The notes: generated by a model not told the origin, from the letters alone. A DNA stretch of 64,000 nt from Rickettsiella grylli (GCF_000168295.1 NZ_AAQJ02000001.1:1203001-1267000); one strand, 5' to 3'; positions 37,181-46,809 are shown, counted from the first letter of the stretch. Translations and numbers: made by a program.

Positions 37181-37906
37181 ATGCAGAACACTCAACTATT
37201 AACTTGGGATAGCCATATCCTTGGGATATCGGTCGCCAAGATTATCTGCCCTAAACTCAACTCAAAAGAACTTTATCACTCCTTACAAAAACTTAAAGAA
37301 AAGGGCATCCAACTTGTCTATTGGTGTATAGATAGTCATGACTCTAGCGCTCAACACGCTGCCAGCTTCTGCCGAGGTTTTTTAGCCGATGAAAAAATAA
37401 CGTATATCCAAGAATTAAAAAAAAAATATGTTCCTTTATCGTTTCCCTACCAAGATGTTGAAGTGTATGGGTCTACTCAAGCAAATTCCGAGCTGGAACG
37501 CATTGCTATAGAAATCAGTAAATCTTCAAGGTTTCGTAATGATCCCAAATTAACCACCGAACAGACGCATCAGCTTTATAAACACTGGATTAATAATGCG
37601 TGTCAAAAAATAGTTGCCAACATCGTGCTGGTCATTAAAAACAATACGCATCATATCATCGGCATGATTACGATTGATGAGAAGCAGGGGCGAGCCGATT
37701 TAAGCTTAGTCGGTGTTCATCCTGCTCACCAAGGCCAAGGCATAGGAAAACGTTTAGTGTGTGCCGCGACTGATTGGAGTCTTCAACACAATTATGAGAT
37801 TTGCCAAGTCGTTACTCAGAAAACGAATCTTAAAGCGCAAAAACTCTATGAAAGTTGCGGTTTTAATGAAGAAAAAAGAGAATATTTTTATCATTTTTGG
37901 CTCTAG
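37181..37906 (+). CDS. WecD-like GNAT acetyltransferase
   Basis: 241 residues with a divergent N-terminal half and a C-terminal GNAT fold: LSLVGVHPAHQGQGIGKRLV is the acetyl-CoA binding loop and TNLKAQKLYESCGF the final helix. The start LLTWDSHILGI and the internal SSRFRNDPKLT...LYKHWINNA stretch resemble WecD (RffC), which acetylates dTDP-4-amino-4,6-dideoxygalactose in enterobacterial common antigen. The gene lies between arnD and the ArnA homologue, on the opposite strand and back to back with the latter. Acetylation of an amino sugar nucleotide made nearby is a fair guess; the substrate is not shown. Confidence 0.8.
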   Translation: MQNTQLLTWDSHILGISVAKIICPKLNSKELYHSLQKLKEKGIQLVYWCIDSHDSSAQHAASFCRGFLADEKITYIQELKKKYVPLSFPYQDVEVYGSTQANSELERIAIEISKSSRFRNDPKLTTEQTHQLYKHWINNACQKIVANIVLVIKNNTHHIIGMITIDEKQGRADLSLVGVHPAHQGQGIGKRLVCAATDWSLQHNYEICQVVTQKTNLKAQKLYESCGFNEEKREYFYHFWL

Positions 37907-37907
37907 T

Positions 37908-38825
37908 TTATTCTAAAAGTGCCAAATGACCGGACCGACCCGCTATCTTCCCCTGTGTTAAGTTTAAGATTGGAATTTCCTCCGGATGGATTAACGTTTC
38001 TCTTGCAACTGTATTCAAGGTTTTAACTATTATCCCTCGATCCCGTGCTTTCCAAAGAAATTTTTCAAAAAAATCTAAATATTTCATGCCCTCTATTTCA
38101 GCATGAATGGTCAAGACATTCACCCTATCAGAGCGTAATAAACTTAAATAATAGTCATCCAGTGTGGCCAATGGAAATTCCGGACGTCCGATGAGTTCAT
38201 CCAAAGTCGGTAAATTCGTTGGGATCTGCAATGTCTTATAAATTTTTTCATTGATTTTAGGGTATGCAGGATGAGTGCCACGCGTATCACTTGCGTATAA
38301 TAGATTTTCATCATCATAAACGGCTAAACTATGGGCATTAGCCTGCCAGCCTGCTGCTCCGGCCGTTTTTGCTTCACGGGAAAATATCCGTTTAAATTCA
38401 AGTGAGGCTTTTTTAAATTCGAGAGCCACTTCTTTTTTAGACCAGGTATGCACATGATCTTGCCAGCGAACATGATCATAACAATGAATTCCAACCTCAT
38501 GACCTGCACGTTCAGTTTCATACATTATTTTAGCGCAACGTTTACCGATATGCGGTCCAGGCCATAGTATCCCATTAAGCAAAGTACGCCACCCGTAAAT
38601 AGAAACAACATTGCTTCGTGAAACTTTTCTAAGAAACCCACTACGAAAAATACGCTTAATAGCGCGTCCCGTATTATCAGGTCCCAAAGAAAATAAAAAG
38701 GTAACGGAAATTGCATATTTTTCAAATAACCTCAGTAGATTAGGAACACCAAGACGAGTTCCTCGTTCGGTATCCACATCCACTTTAATGGCCATTACCT
38801 GAGTTTGCGGAGAACGCATGGTCAC
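37908..38825 (-). CDS. arnD: ArnD-type deformylase (polysaccharide deacetylase family)
   Basis: 305 residues with the NodB-homology fold. Metal-site motifs are VDVDTERGTRLG (Asp-Asp pair) at the N-terminus, HEVGIHCYDHVRWQ (His ligands), and AGAAGWQANAHSL further on, all typical of ArnD. The C-terminal VLTIHAEIEGM keeps the usual His-Ala-Glu. ArnD removes the formyl group from undecaprenyl-phosphate-linked 4-formamido-arabinose, so a formyltransferase is expected somewhere in the genome. The start overlaps the end of arnC by one base, which supports coupled translation. Confidence 0.93.
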   Translation of the reverse strand: MTMRSPQTQVMAIKVDVDTERGTRLGVPNLLRLFEKYAISVTFLFSLGPDNTGRAIKRIFRSGFLRKVSRSNVVSIYGWRTLLNGILWPGPHIGKRCAKIMYETERAGHEVGIHCYDHVRWQDHVHTWSKKEVALEFKKASLEFKRIFSREAKTAGAAGWQANAHSLAVYDDENLLYASDTRGTHPAYPKINEKIYKTLQIPTNLPTLDELIGRPEFPLATLDDYYLSLLRSDRVNVLTIHAEIEGMKYLDFFEKFLWKARDRGIIVKTLNTVARETLIHPEEIPILNLTQGKIAGRSGHLALLE

Positions 38826-39769
38826 TATCCCTCTTGGGTTTCATCAATAATTTTCTTAATAACATAACGTGGACGATTTCGTACTTCTTGATAAATCCGT
38901 CCAATATACTCCCCCATAATCCCTAAACCCGTTAATATTATTCCCATCAATAAAAAGGCAATCGCAAATAACGTAAATAAACCTTCAACTTCAGGTCCAA
39001 TAATCAATCGTCTTACAAATAAATAAACGACAAAAAAACCACTTAAAACTGCAATAAACAATCCAAGCATCGTAAAAATCTGTAAAGGGAGTAATGTAAA
39101 ATTAGTCATCCAATCAAAATTCAACCGTAACAAACGATACAGATTATATTTAGATTCGCCTGATTGCCGCGCATCATGCGCCACTTCAATTTCAGTGGGA
39201 GATATCGAAAGCCTATAGGCTTGTGCTGGAATAAATAAAGACGTTTCCTTACTCGCTATCATTAAATCAATGAGCGACCGTCGATACGCTCTCAACATAC
39301 ATCCTTGATCGGTTAAATAAATTTTAGTCATTTTATAACGCAACCAATTATTTATTAATGATGCATAACGTCGAAAGAAAGTATCTTGCCGATCTGTCCG
39401 TATTCCTCCCACATAATCATGTCCTTCTTCAATGAGTGTTATTAATCGAGAGATTTCCTCCGGAGGATTTTGGAGATCAGCATCTAAAGTAATAATTATC
39501 TCTCCTCTTACCCGTTCAAAACCAGCCATCAAAGCCATATGCTGACCAAAATTACCGTTAAAATGAATGATGCGAATTTTTTCAGGTTGTCTCTTTTGTA
39601 ATTCATTCAGCCTCTCATAAGAATCATCCTGGCTTCCATCATTCACTAAGATAATTTCATAGGTTTTATCGATTTTATCTAATGTTGTCATTAATCGTTG
39701 ATAGAGCTGTTCTAAATTTTCTGATTCGTTATAAACAGGTATAACCACGCTAATATAGGGTTTATTCAT
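38825..39769 (-). CDS. arnC: Undecaprenyl-phosphate 4-deoxy-4-formamido-L-arabinose transferase
   Basis: 314 residues. Family 2 glycosyltransferase with VVIPVYNESENLEQL, NDGSQDDSYE and the DXD-type ITLDADLQNPPEEI. This is followed by the YVGGIRTDRQD and FRRYAS segments common to ArnC and GtrB, and two C-terminal membrane helices (LPLQIFTMLGLFIAV and FAIAFLLMGIILTGLGIMGEY) that hold it to the inner membrane. It transfers formamido-arabinose from UDP to undecaprenyl phosphate. It lies between arnT and arnD in one operon, 15 bases after arnT. Confidence 0.93.
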   Translation of the reverse strand: MNKPYISVVIPVYNESENLEQLYQRLMTTLDKIDKTYEIILVNDGSQDDSYERLNELQKRQPEKIRIIHFNGNFGQHMALMAGFERVRGEIIITLDADLQNPPEEISRLITLIEEGHDYVGGIRTDRQDTFFRRYASLINNWLRYKMTKIYLTDQGCMLRAYRRSLIDLMIASKETSLFIPAQAYRLSISPTEIEVAHDARQSGESKYNLYRLLRLNFDWMTNFTLLPLQIFTMLGLFIAVLSGFFVVYLFVRRLIIGPEVEGLFTLFAIAFLLMGIILTGLGIMGEYIGRIYQEVRNRPRYVIKKIIDETQEG

Positions 39770-39784
39770 GTTTCCGTCCTCTTT

Positions 39785-41539
39785 TTAATGATAAAGACTA
39801 TTATTTTTTTCTAAATGATTCGTTAGTAAAACATTTTGTGGCGTTTTTGCAATCAAATAAATCAAATATTTTTTTTGTTTACTCAATTGTTGGTAAACTT
39901 CTTTGTTCGTTATCATATAAATATGAGTCGAGCTATTCCATGTTGGCCAGAAATTAAAGTCTTTTATTGCCCAATGGCGCATCGATTGATGCCGCATACC
40001 GAAACCTAATTCTCCATCAATATTAACGGTGATGACGCGCCGATTGAGATAAAAAGGCAAATCTTGATAATACTCGTAGTAAACGACTACTTTATCGTTT
40101 GGTTTTAGTAAAGGGTTGAGTTGTATGACGAGTGGTTTTATCGATCGGGTATCCTCGTACGGAATTCCATTAAAAATAATCAAAAAACTGATTACATTAC
40201 CCACTGCTAGCGTCAAAAATGCCCCTTCTAATTTTTTTTGAATGACCAGAAAACTTGCTATCAAGCTACTGAATAAAAAAACACGATAACTCGCTATCAA
40301 GAAAAACTGAGCGGTTTGGGAAAGTATGATAAAAGAATTTTTGGTTAAGCCCACGAAACCAATTCCTCCCAAACCTAATCCTATCCCAGATAAAATAAAG
40401 TAACCCCATTTTATATCGGGTTTTTCCCAATAAGTAGAAAAAAAATGACCTGTTAACAGTGCTAAAGCAGGGAAAATAGGTAACACATAAGGGATTAATT
40501 TGGAATGTGAGAAAGAAAAGAAAATAAAAATTAAGCTTATCCACAGTAAAAGAAAAATAGAATTATTTTTTTTCTTAAGTTCATTTCTACTTCTAGGAAA
40601 GTGACTCCGTATTGCTTGAGGTAAAAAACAGATCCACGGTAAAAATCCAACCATTAAAACGGGAATAAAAAACCAATCGGGCTGATAACGTTTTGCAATG
40701 GACGTGGAATACCGCAAAAATTGCTGATCAATAAAATAAAATTGAAAAAATTCAGGATTTCTGAATTGAACTAAACTATGCCAAGGTAAAACAATGATGA
40801 AAAAGAGTAATAACCCGCTCGGAATAAAGCATTTTTTTAACCAATACCATTGATTTAAAACTAAAATCCATGTCCCTACAATCATCATTGGAAAGAGTAT
40901 GCCCACTAAACCTTTAGTAAGTACCGCTAATGCTGAAAATACATACGCGTTATAGAATAAGCATCGACGACTGAACCCCGGTGGCTGATTCGTGGCCATT
41001 AAAAAAGAAAGTAAGCTTACGGATAAACACACGGTCAAGGTCATATCAAGCGTTACCAGCCGTGCTAATGAAAAATACAACAAACTAGACGCCAGTATAA
41101 TGGCGCTTAATAGTCCTGTTCGTCTTTCAAAAAGTATTCGACCTGAAGCATAAACGAATAAACAACCTAATAAGCCTACAAGAGCATTCGGCAAACGCAC
41201 AGTCCATTCACTAATCGGTGCAAAATATTGATTTCTTTTAGATTGATTTAATTTTTTTTCTAATTGAATAATCCACGGATTTAAAACGCTAATCGAACCG
41301 GCTTGTAACCAGTAAACTAAAGGCGGTTTTTCAAAATATTTAACCCCATTTAAATGGGGGGTTACGAAATCATGCAATACTAACATTTCACGAGGTATTT
41401 CTGCATATCTTCCCTCATCAGGCACGCTTAATGGCCTCGTCCCCAAAAATAAACCAAAAGCAAATGCGATACCCACTGCCAATAAAATTAAATCAACATA
41501 CCAACTTTTTTTATTGGAATTTTGGAGATTACTTAACAT
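39785..41539 (-). CDS. arnT: Undecaprenyl-phosphate-L-Ara4N:lipid A transferase ArnT
   Basis: 584 residues, a GT-C glycosyltransferase with about 12-13 membrane helices. The first periplasmic loop holds the catalytic motif PDEGRYAEIPREML with Asp-Glu, followed by HLNGVKYFEKPPLVYWLQ, as in ArnT of E. coli (550 residues). It moves aminoarabinose onto lipid A phosphates in the periplasm, which lowers binding of polymyxin and host cationic peptides. The soluble C-terminal part is about 110 residues. It is first in arnT-arnC-arnD. Flippase genes arnE and arnF are not in the window. Confidence 0.92.
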   Translation of the reverse strand: MLSNLQNSNKKSWYVDLILLAVGIAFAFGLFLGTRPLSVPDEGRYAEIPREMLVLHDFVTPHLNGVKYFEKPPLVYWLQAGSISVLNPWIIQLEKKLNQSKRNQYFAPISEWTVRLPNALVGLLGCLFVYASGRILFERRTGLLSAIILASSLLYFSLARLVTLDMTLTVCLSVSLLSFLMATNQPPGFSRRCLFYNAYVFSALAVLTKGLVGILFPMMIVGTWILVLNQWYWLKKCFIPSGLLLFFIIVLPWHSLVQFRNPEFFQFYFIDQQFLRYSTSIAKRYQPDWFFIPVLMVGFLPWICFLPQAIRSHFPRSRNELKKKNNSIFLLLWISLIFIFFSFSHSKLIPYVLPIFPALALLTGHFFSTYWEKPDIKWGYFILSGIGLGLGGIGFVGLTKNSFIILSQTAQFFLIASYRVFLFSSLIASFLVIQKKLEGAFLTLAVGNVISFLIIFNGIPYEDTRSIKPLVIQLNPLLKPNDKVVVYYEYYQDLPFYLNRRVITVNIDGELGFGMRHQSMRHWAIKDFNFWPTWNSSTHIYMITNKEVYQQLSKQKKYLIYLIAKTPQNVLLTNHLEKNNSLYH

Positions 41540-41588
41540 TTTTATCCGATCTATTGAATTAGCGTTGAAAAAATCACATCATAATGGT

Positions 41589-41598
41589 GTAATATTAC
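41589..41598. promoter_or_regulatory. Short palindrome in the arnT/elbB divergent promoter region
   Basis: A perfect ten-base palindrome GTAATATTAC lies 50 bases before the arnT start in the 187-base divergent spacer. It could be part of an operator, but a palindrome this short in AT-rich DNA can easily arise by chance. Confidence 0.2.
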
Positions 41599-41726
41599 TT
41601 ACGATCGAAACAAACGTGGGCTTAAATTCAATAAAAAACTATGGAAAAATTCTCATGAGGGAACGTTTTTCAATGTGCCCTTAACAGACTCCCTCAAATT
41701 TATAACGGTTCTAAAGAGGAAAAGCA

Positions 41727-42386
41727 ATGCAACAACAAAAGATCGCAGTCATTTTGTCAGGGTGTGGCGCCTTAGACGGCAGTGAAATTCATGAATCGGT
41801 ATTGACCCTACTTGCTTTAGATCGTGCTGGGTTACCTTATCAATGTTTGGCGCCCTCTATTCCTCAAACACGTGTCGTCAATATGGAAACAGGTAAAACA
41901 AAAGAGCATATAGAACGCAATGTGTTAGAAGAATCCGCACGGATCGCACGTGGAAAAATTAAACCTATTGATTGCGCGAATCCTGAAGAATATACCGGCC
42001 TGATCGTCCCAGGAGGCTTTGGCGTGGCGCTCAATTTGTGTAATTTTGGCTTAAATAAAGAAAATTACACCATTCAACGCGATGTCTTTCATTTTGCAAA
42101 AAGCATAGCCGATGCAAAAAAACCGGCTGGTTTTATTTGTATCGCTCCGATTTTAGCACCAAAACTTTACCCCGCGGGGATTAAAATAACCCTCGGGAAT
42201 GATAACCCCACTGCAAAAATAGTAGAAAAATTAGGTGCTCAACACATTCCTTGTGCCGCAACGGCGTGTGTTGTCGACAAAACCTATCGCATCGTCACCA
42301 CACCCGCTTATATGTTGGCCTGTTCAATTCAGGAAGTCGCTCAAGGCATTGAATGCTTAGTAAAAGAACTGAACAACCTATTATGA
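41727..42386 (+). CDS. elbB: ElbB/YhbL glyoxalase-like protein
   Basis: 219 residues, DJ-1/PfpI-type fold. Characteristic stretches are VILSGCGALDGSEIHESV, IVPGGFGVALNLCNFG and the nucleophile elbow GFICIAPILAPKL. E. coli ElbB has weak glyoxalase activity, and its mutation affected isoprenoid yield; its real role is unclear. The start follows AGAGG by about nine bases. It is divergent from arnT, and trmB begins two bases after its stop, so the two are cotranscribed. Confidence 0.93.
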   Translation: MQQQKIAVILSGCGALDGSEIHESVLTLLALDRAGLPYQCLAPSIPQTRVVNMETGKTKEHIERNVLEESARIARGKIKPIDCANPEEYTGLIVPGGFGVALNLCNFGLNKENYTIQRDVFHFAKSIADAKKPAGFICIAPILAPKLYPAGIKITLGNDNPTAKIVEKLGAQHIPCAATACVVDKTYRIVTTPAYMLACSIQEVAQGIECLVKELNNLL

Positions 42387-42387
42387 A

Positions 42388-43077
42388 ATGTATCTTCCTC
42401 TTCTCATGAATGAATCTCTCAGACCCATCCGCAGTTTTGTCCGTCGTCAAAAAAAACTCAATAAAAATCAGCAAATTGCCTTCGATGCCTTATCACATCA
42501 ACACTTATTATCCACCTGTTTAGATTTTAAAACATTATTCGAACGAGAAGCCTATACGATTTTAGAAATTGGTTTTGGTATGGGCGAGAGTTTACTGCAA
42601 CAAGTTTTACACTATCCTGAAAATAATTATTTAGGCATAGAAGTCCATCGTCCTGGAATTGCATTCATGCAAATGCACATTGAAAAATATAAGCTCAAGA
42701 ATATTAAAGTTTTTTATGCGGATGCCGCTGATGTTTTAGCACATTTTATTCCTAAACATAGTTTAGATAAGGTCCAAATTTTTTTTCCTGATCCTTGGCC
42801 AAAAACGCGACATCACAAACGACGGTTAATACAACCTCCATTTATTAACCTGTTGCGTGAAAAACATAAATTAGGTGGAAAATTACACCTTGCTACCGAT
42901 TGGAAAAATTATGCTCAACATATGCTAAGAGTCATGGAAAATTCGCATCAATGGAAAAATCTCGCAGGAAAAAATCAATTTATGAAAAGACCCATCACAC
43001 GACCACTCACTAAATTTGAAAAACGTGGCCAACAGTTAGGCCATTCAATCTGGGATCTTATTTTTTTAGCGATATAA
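42388..43077 (+). CDS. trmB: tRNA (guanine-N7-)-methyltransferase
   Basis: 229 residues. SAM-dependent enzyme that makes m7G46 in the tRNA variable loop. The N-terminus has the RPIRSFVRRQ motif. The SAM site is LEIGFGMGESLLQQ, FPDPWPKTRHHKRRL is the family hallmark, and ATDWKNYAQHML follows. The ATG at 42388 directly after the elbB stop was used; an ATG six codons later is also plausible. It is convergent with hemW. An AT-rich palindrome (TATAAAAA-GA-TTTTTATA) fills the short gap between the two genes. Confidence 0.95.
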   Translation: MYLPLLMNESLRPIRSFVRRQKKLNKNQQIAFDALSHQHLLSTCLDFKTLFEREAYTILEIGFGMGESLLQQVLHYPENNYLGIEVHRPGIAFMQMHIEKYKLKNIKVFYADAADVLAHFIPKHSLDKVQIFFPDPWPKTRHHKRRLIQPPFINLLREKHKLGGKLHLATDWKNYAQHMLRVMENSHQWKNLAGKNQFMKRPITRPLTKFEKRGQQLGHSIWDLIFLAI

Positions 43078-43092
43078 ATTATAAAAAGATTT

Positions 43093-44232
43093 TTATATAA
43101 ATAAACTCACTAAATTATTATAAAAACGTTTACCCAATTCCGTTGTTTCAATAACCGTCGAATCATATGTCAGTAATCCTTGGTCATACGCGTGTTGTAG
43201 TAGGGCTTCAATACTTGAAAAAGTGAGTCCCGTTCGTTGTTGAAATAATTCAATTGGAATCTTTTGGTGGAGTCTTAACGCATTGAGCATAAATTCAAAC
43301 GGTAAATCTTTATCTAAAATAATTTTTTCTTCCGCTAAAAAATCATTCTTTTGTGCTAAATAAGCCTTTGGATTTTTTAGTTTCCGAGTTCGTCTAATTA
43401 TTTTTTTTTCACAGTCAGTTATTTTACTATGTGCCCCTGCCCCAATACCGATATAATCACCGAACTGCCAATAATTTAAATTATGGACACAGCGATAACG
43501 CTTCTTGCTCAATGCAGAAATTTCATATTGTGTATAGGCTTTTTGTTGAAAATATTCTTTGCCTTTCTCTTGTAATTCCCATACTTCCTCTTCAGTAGGG
43601 AGTTGTGGCGGTTTTAGATAAAATTCAGTATTTGGCTCAACCGTCAGCTGGTACCACGAAATATGGGTTGGCTCTAATAAAACTGCTTTGCGTAAATCCT
43701 CAAGACCTTCCGTTAGACGTTGTTGGGGTAAGCCATGCATCAGATCAAGGTTAATATTCGTAAAGCCCGCAATTTTAGCAGCTGATACGGCTTTAAAAGC
43801 TTCATCACCGTTGTGAATACGCCCTAGAATCTTCAATTTTTCAGTTGAAAAACTTTGTATACCCAATGATAGCCGTGTAATTCCTGCTTCACGATAGCCC
43901 GAAAAATGCGAGTAATCCGTCGCCCCTGGATTAGCCTCTAACGTAATTTCAATATCCACAGAAAATTCTAAACGTTTCGCAAGCTCCGTTAATAAATAAT
44001 TCAATGCCTCCGGTGAAAATAAACTAGGGGTTCCCCCACCCATAAAAATGCTCAGGATTGGGCGATTACATATTTTTTCAAGATCCTGCTCTAAATCATT
44101 TAACATCCTATTCATATAATTTTTTTCAGGTAATGCTGTTACTAACGTATGTGAGTTAAAATCACAATAAGGACATTTTCGAATACACCAAGGAAAATGA
44201 ATATATAAAGACAATGGCGGTAGGGTTAGCAT
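43093..44232 (-). CDS. hemW: Radical SAM protein HemW
   Basis: 379 residues from ATG 44232; the frame opens 12 codons earlier, but the family begins with LPPLSLYIHFPWC. The radical SAM cluster motif is CIRKCPYC (CX3CX2C), followed by FMGGGTPSLF and GIQSFSTEKLK. The C-terminal HemW domain includes NYWQFGDYIGIGAGAHS and FEFMLNALRL. HemW was long labelled an oxygen-independent coproporphyrinogen oxidase, but the fourth Cys of HemN is missing and it is now seen as a haem chaperone. It is convergent with trmB. Confidence 0.93.
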   Translation of the reverse strand: MLTLPPLSLYIHFPWCIRKCPYCDFNSHTLVTALPEKNYMNRMLNDLEQDLEKICNRPILSIFMGGGTPSLFSPEALNYLLTELAKRLEFSVDIEITLEANPGATDYSHFSGYREAGITRLSLGIQSFSTEKLKILGRIHNGDEAFKAVSAAKIAGFTNINLDLMHGLPQQRLTEGLEDLRKAVLLEPTHISWYQLTVEPNTEFYLKPPQLPTEEEVWELQEKGKEYFQQKAYTQYEISALSKKRYRCVHNLNYWQFGDYIGIGAGAHSKITDCEKKIIRRTRKLKNPKAYLAQKNDFLAEEKIILDKDLPFEFMLNALRLHQKIPIELFQQRTGLTFSSIEALLQHAYDQGLLTYDSTVIETTELGKRFYNNLVSLFI

Positions 44233-44310
44233 ATTAAAAATTTCTAAAACGATCCTCTTAAAAAGCATTTTTCGTTCTATCTCTGCCTTAAGAAGAGCCT
44301 TAAATCGCTA

Positions 44311-45231
44311 CTATAGCACGGGTAAACTTAATTTTTGCTTTAATAGATAAAAATTTTCCCAGGGATCGCGTTTGAGAGAAGCGAATCGCTTGGGCAAATT
44401 TTTGAGCGTGAAGGTATCGGATTTAATGCGAACATTTAATTCATCCCACGATAAAGGCGTCGCTATCGATGCATTGCGCCTCATTCGAGTTGAATAAGGC
44501 GCAATGCTACTGGCTCCTCGTTGATTACGCAAATAATCTATAAAAATCTTTCCCGTGCGTTTTGCCTTATTCATATGAGCAACGAAAAGCGATGGATTTT
44601 GCATGGCCAAATAATTAACAAAGGTCTGTGTAAATACTTTCACTTTATCCCAGCGATATAATCGCTTTATAGGAACGACAACATGCAAACCTTTACTCCC
44701 GGTTGTTTTAACAAAGCTGTGCAAGTGAATTTTCTTTAAATGTTCTTTAACCAAAAAAGCAGCTTCAATAACCTTCTTCCATTCAAGATTCATTCCAGGA
44801 TCAAGATCAAAGGTTATAAAATCAGGCCGTTCTATGCTGTCAATTCGACTAGACCAGGGATGAATCTCTAAAACATCTAATTGTATTAATTCTATTAGAC
44901 CCCATTTATTTTTAATATAGAGATACGGCTCTGACTGACTTGTCTTATCTGTCAAATGGATTGCATAGACGTGCTTCGTTTTAGTGGTTACGTGTCTTTG
45001 ATAAAAGCATTTTTTCATTTGACCTTGGGGACATCGAAGTAAGGTTAATGGACGGTTGATGATAAAGGGCAATATCCACTTTTCTATTTTTTGATAATAA
45101 TGGGCTAAATCTAATTTAGTAATATTGGCATCAGGGTACAATATCTTGTCCGGATGAGACAAATGAACATTTGCGTTGACCTGCCTATTGGCTTGATCCC
45201 GCATTTTTTTACTATTTATCGTCATCCTCAT
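44311..45231 (-). CDS. ligD: NHEJ DNA polymerase (LigD polymerase domain, stand-alone)
   Basis: 306 residues, archaeo-eukaryotic primase fold as in the LigD POL domain. Recognisable parts are HPDKILYPDANITKLDLAHYY, RPLTLLRCPQG, the catalytic FDLDPG with its Asp pair, TTGSKGLHVVVP with the catalytic His, and IFIDYLRNQRGASSIAPYS with the third Asp. It fills short gaps and adds ribonucleotides at broken ends. In Mycobacterium it is fused to ligase; here it is separate. The start overlaps the ligase stop (TAATG), so both proteins are made from one message in a fixed order. Confidence 0.93.
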   Translation of the reverse strand: MRMTINSKKMRDQANRQVNANVHLSHPDKILYPDANITKLDLAHYYQKIEKWILPFIINRPLTLLRCPQGQMKKCFYQRHVTTKTKHVYAIHLTDKTSQSEPYLYIKNKWGLIELIQLDVLEIHPWSSRIDSIERPDFITFDLDPGMNLEWKKVIEAAFLVKEHLKKIHLHSFVKTTGSKGLHVVVPIKRLYRWDKVKVFTQTFVNYLAMQNPSLFVAHMNKAKRTGKIFIDYLRNQRGASSIAPYSTRMRRNASIATPLSWDELNVRIKSDTFTLKNLPKRFASLKRDPWENFYLLKQKLSLPVL

Positions 45232-46796
45232 TACTCTTTAACAATTTCACCAGGCCGTTTATCATGACGCAGTCCTTTAAAGCGTGGATGTCGAAGTACG
45301 CCTGATCGTGTCCATTCCGTAAATTCCACCTCAACAACCACTTTCGGAATAATCCACGTCACCTTTTTTTGATCCACGGAAGACGGTAATTCTTTTAATG
45401 GAACATGCTTTATTTTATATTTATTTAATAAATTTTTTATGTTTTTCAGTGTCATTTCGTTAAATCCAGTACCCACTTTTCCACAATAAAGCAGTTGATT
45501 TTTTTTACGGTATATGGCAAGTAACAACGATGAAAAATAATGTCTATTTCCTTTTGCAGAGGTGTACCCTACAACCAAAAATTCCTGTCTTTTATTACAT
45601 TTAATTTTTAGCCAATTTCGATTTCTCCCGGAAGTATAAGGACTCGATTTATCTTTAGAAATTATTCCCTCTAAACCTTTTTTACAGGCTTTTTTAAAAA
45701 AAATATCGCCATCATTTCCTTCAATATGAGTACTAAAAATTAATTTATTATTATTAAAAGGAATTAATTTCCGCAATACTTGTTTACGATGCTGTAAAGT
45801 ACAGTAACGGAGATCGTAACCCTGGTAATAAATCAAATCGAAAATCACATAACTTAATATCGATTCTTGTTTTTTATTCACACTATTCGATAATAATTGA
45901 AAATCAGATCGTTTTTGTTTATTGAAAGCAATCATCTCTCCATCTAAAATAGCTGATTTTAAATGAAGCATTTGAAGTTCACGTTTTATCGTCTCAAATT
46001 TTTCAGTCCAATCTTTCCCATTTCTTGTCATGAATTTAATTTTTTTAGCGTGAATAAAACAAATTATTCGATAACCATCCCATTTTATTTCATGAAACCA
46101 CGCTTTACCCATGGGTGGTTTTTTAACCAATGTGGCTAATTCCGGTTGAATAAATGTTGGCATCCTTTTTTTTGCTTTTGGTAAATCACTATTTTTAATT
46201 TTTTTAATGGTGTAAGGTGTATAGGCTGCTTCCGTTTTAAATTTTTTTGCTATTCCTTGCAAAGATAACCGCGTTAAAACACTATTTGGCTGAGCTTCCG
46301 TGATCGCATAATCATCCTCGGATTGATTGTACTTATCATTGGCCTTAATCAGTAACCAATTTTTTGGACTATTTTTAATCTTCACTAAATTCCAAATCCC
46401 TTTTAATTTTTTTCCCTTCAAAACAAAACTTAAATGTCCTTTTTTATAAGACGCATGCGGATCTTCTTTTTGATCACTCCACGTCCCTTTATCCCAAACC
46501 ATGACTATACCGCCACCATATTCACCGTGAGGGATGATTCCTTCAAAATTTGCATATTGAATAGGATGATCTTCGACATGGACTGCTAAACGTTTAATGG
46601 AGCTATCTAAACTAGGTCCTTTAGGGACAGCCCAACTTTTTAAAACCCCGTTTAATTCCAAACGGAAATCATAATGCAAATGACTTGCTGCATGTTTTTG
46701 AATAACATAAATGAACTGTTTATGTCTTTTTAGCGCGCCATAAGGTTCTGTACTTCGTTTAAAATTTCTTTTTTTCCGATAGTTTTTTAAAGACAT
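45231..46796 (-). CDS. ligD: NHEJ ATP-dependent ligase with 3'-phosphoesterase domain
   Basis: 521 residues in two parts. Residues about 25-170 form the phosphoesterase domain (HLHYDFRLEL, SWAVPKGPS, HVEDHP, GEYGGG) that trims 3' ends. Residues about 215-510 form the ATP ligase: EIKWDGYR (motif I with the nucleophilic Lys), FMTRNGKDW, ILDGEMIAF (III), GLEGIISKDK (IV) and NWLKIKCNK (V), followed by an OB-fold ending around PRFKGLRHDKRPGEI. With Ku just upstream (13-base gap) and the polymerase gene just downstream, it completes a two-piece LigD. It is shorter than fused LigD proteins (about 750-850). Confidence 0.94.
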   Translation of the reverse strand: MSLKNYRKKRNFKRSTEPYGALKRHKQFIYVIQKHAASHLHYDFRLELNGVLKSWAVPKGPSLDSSIKRLAVHVEDHPIQYANFEGIIPHGEYGGGIVMVWDKGTWSDQKEDPHASYKKGHLSFVLKGKKLKGIWNLVKIKNSPKNWLLIKANDKYNQSEDDYAITEAQPNSVLTRLSLQGIAKKFKTEAAYTPYTIKKIKNSDLPKAKKRMPTFIQPELATLVKKPPMGKAWFHEIKWDGYRIICFIHAKKIKFMTRNGKDWTEKFETIKRELQMLHLKSAILDGEMIAFNKQKRSDFQLLSNSVNKKQESILSYVIFDLIYYQGYDLRYCTLQHRKQVLRKLIPFNNNKLIFSTHIEGNDGDIFFKKACKKGLEGIISKDKSSPYTSGRNRNWLKIKCNKRQEFLVVGYTSAKGNRHYFSSLLLAIYRKKNQLLYCGKVGTGFNEMTLKNIKNLLNKYKIKHVPLKELPSSVDQKKVTWIIPKVVVEVEFTEWTRSGVLRHPRFKGLRHDKRPGEIVKE

Positions 46797-46809
46797 AAAA
46801 TGAATCCCT

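Noticed and set aside
43079-43100. TATAAAAA-GA-TTTTTATA palindrome as a bidirectional terminator of trmB and hemW
   Set aside because: Pure A/T stem with a two-base loop; too weak for an intrinsic terminator.
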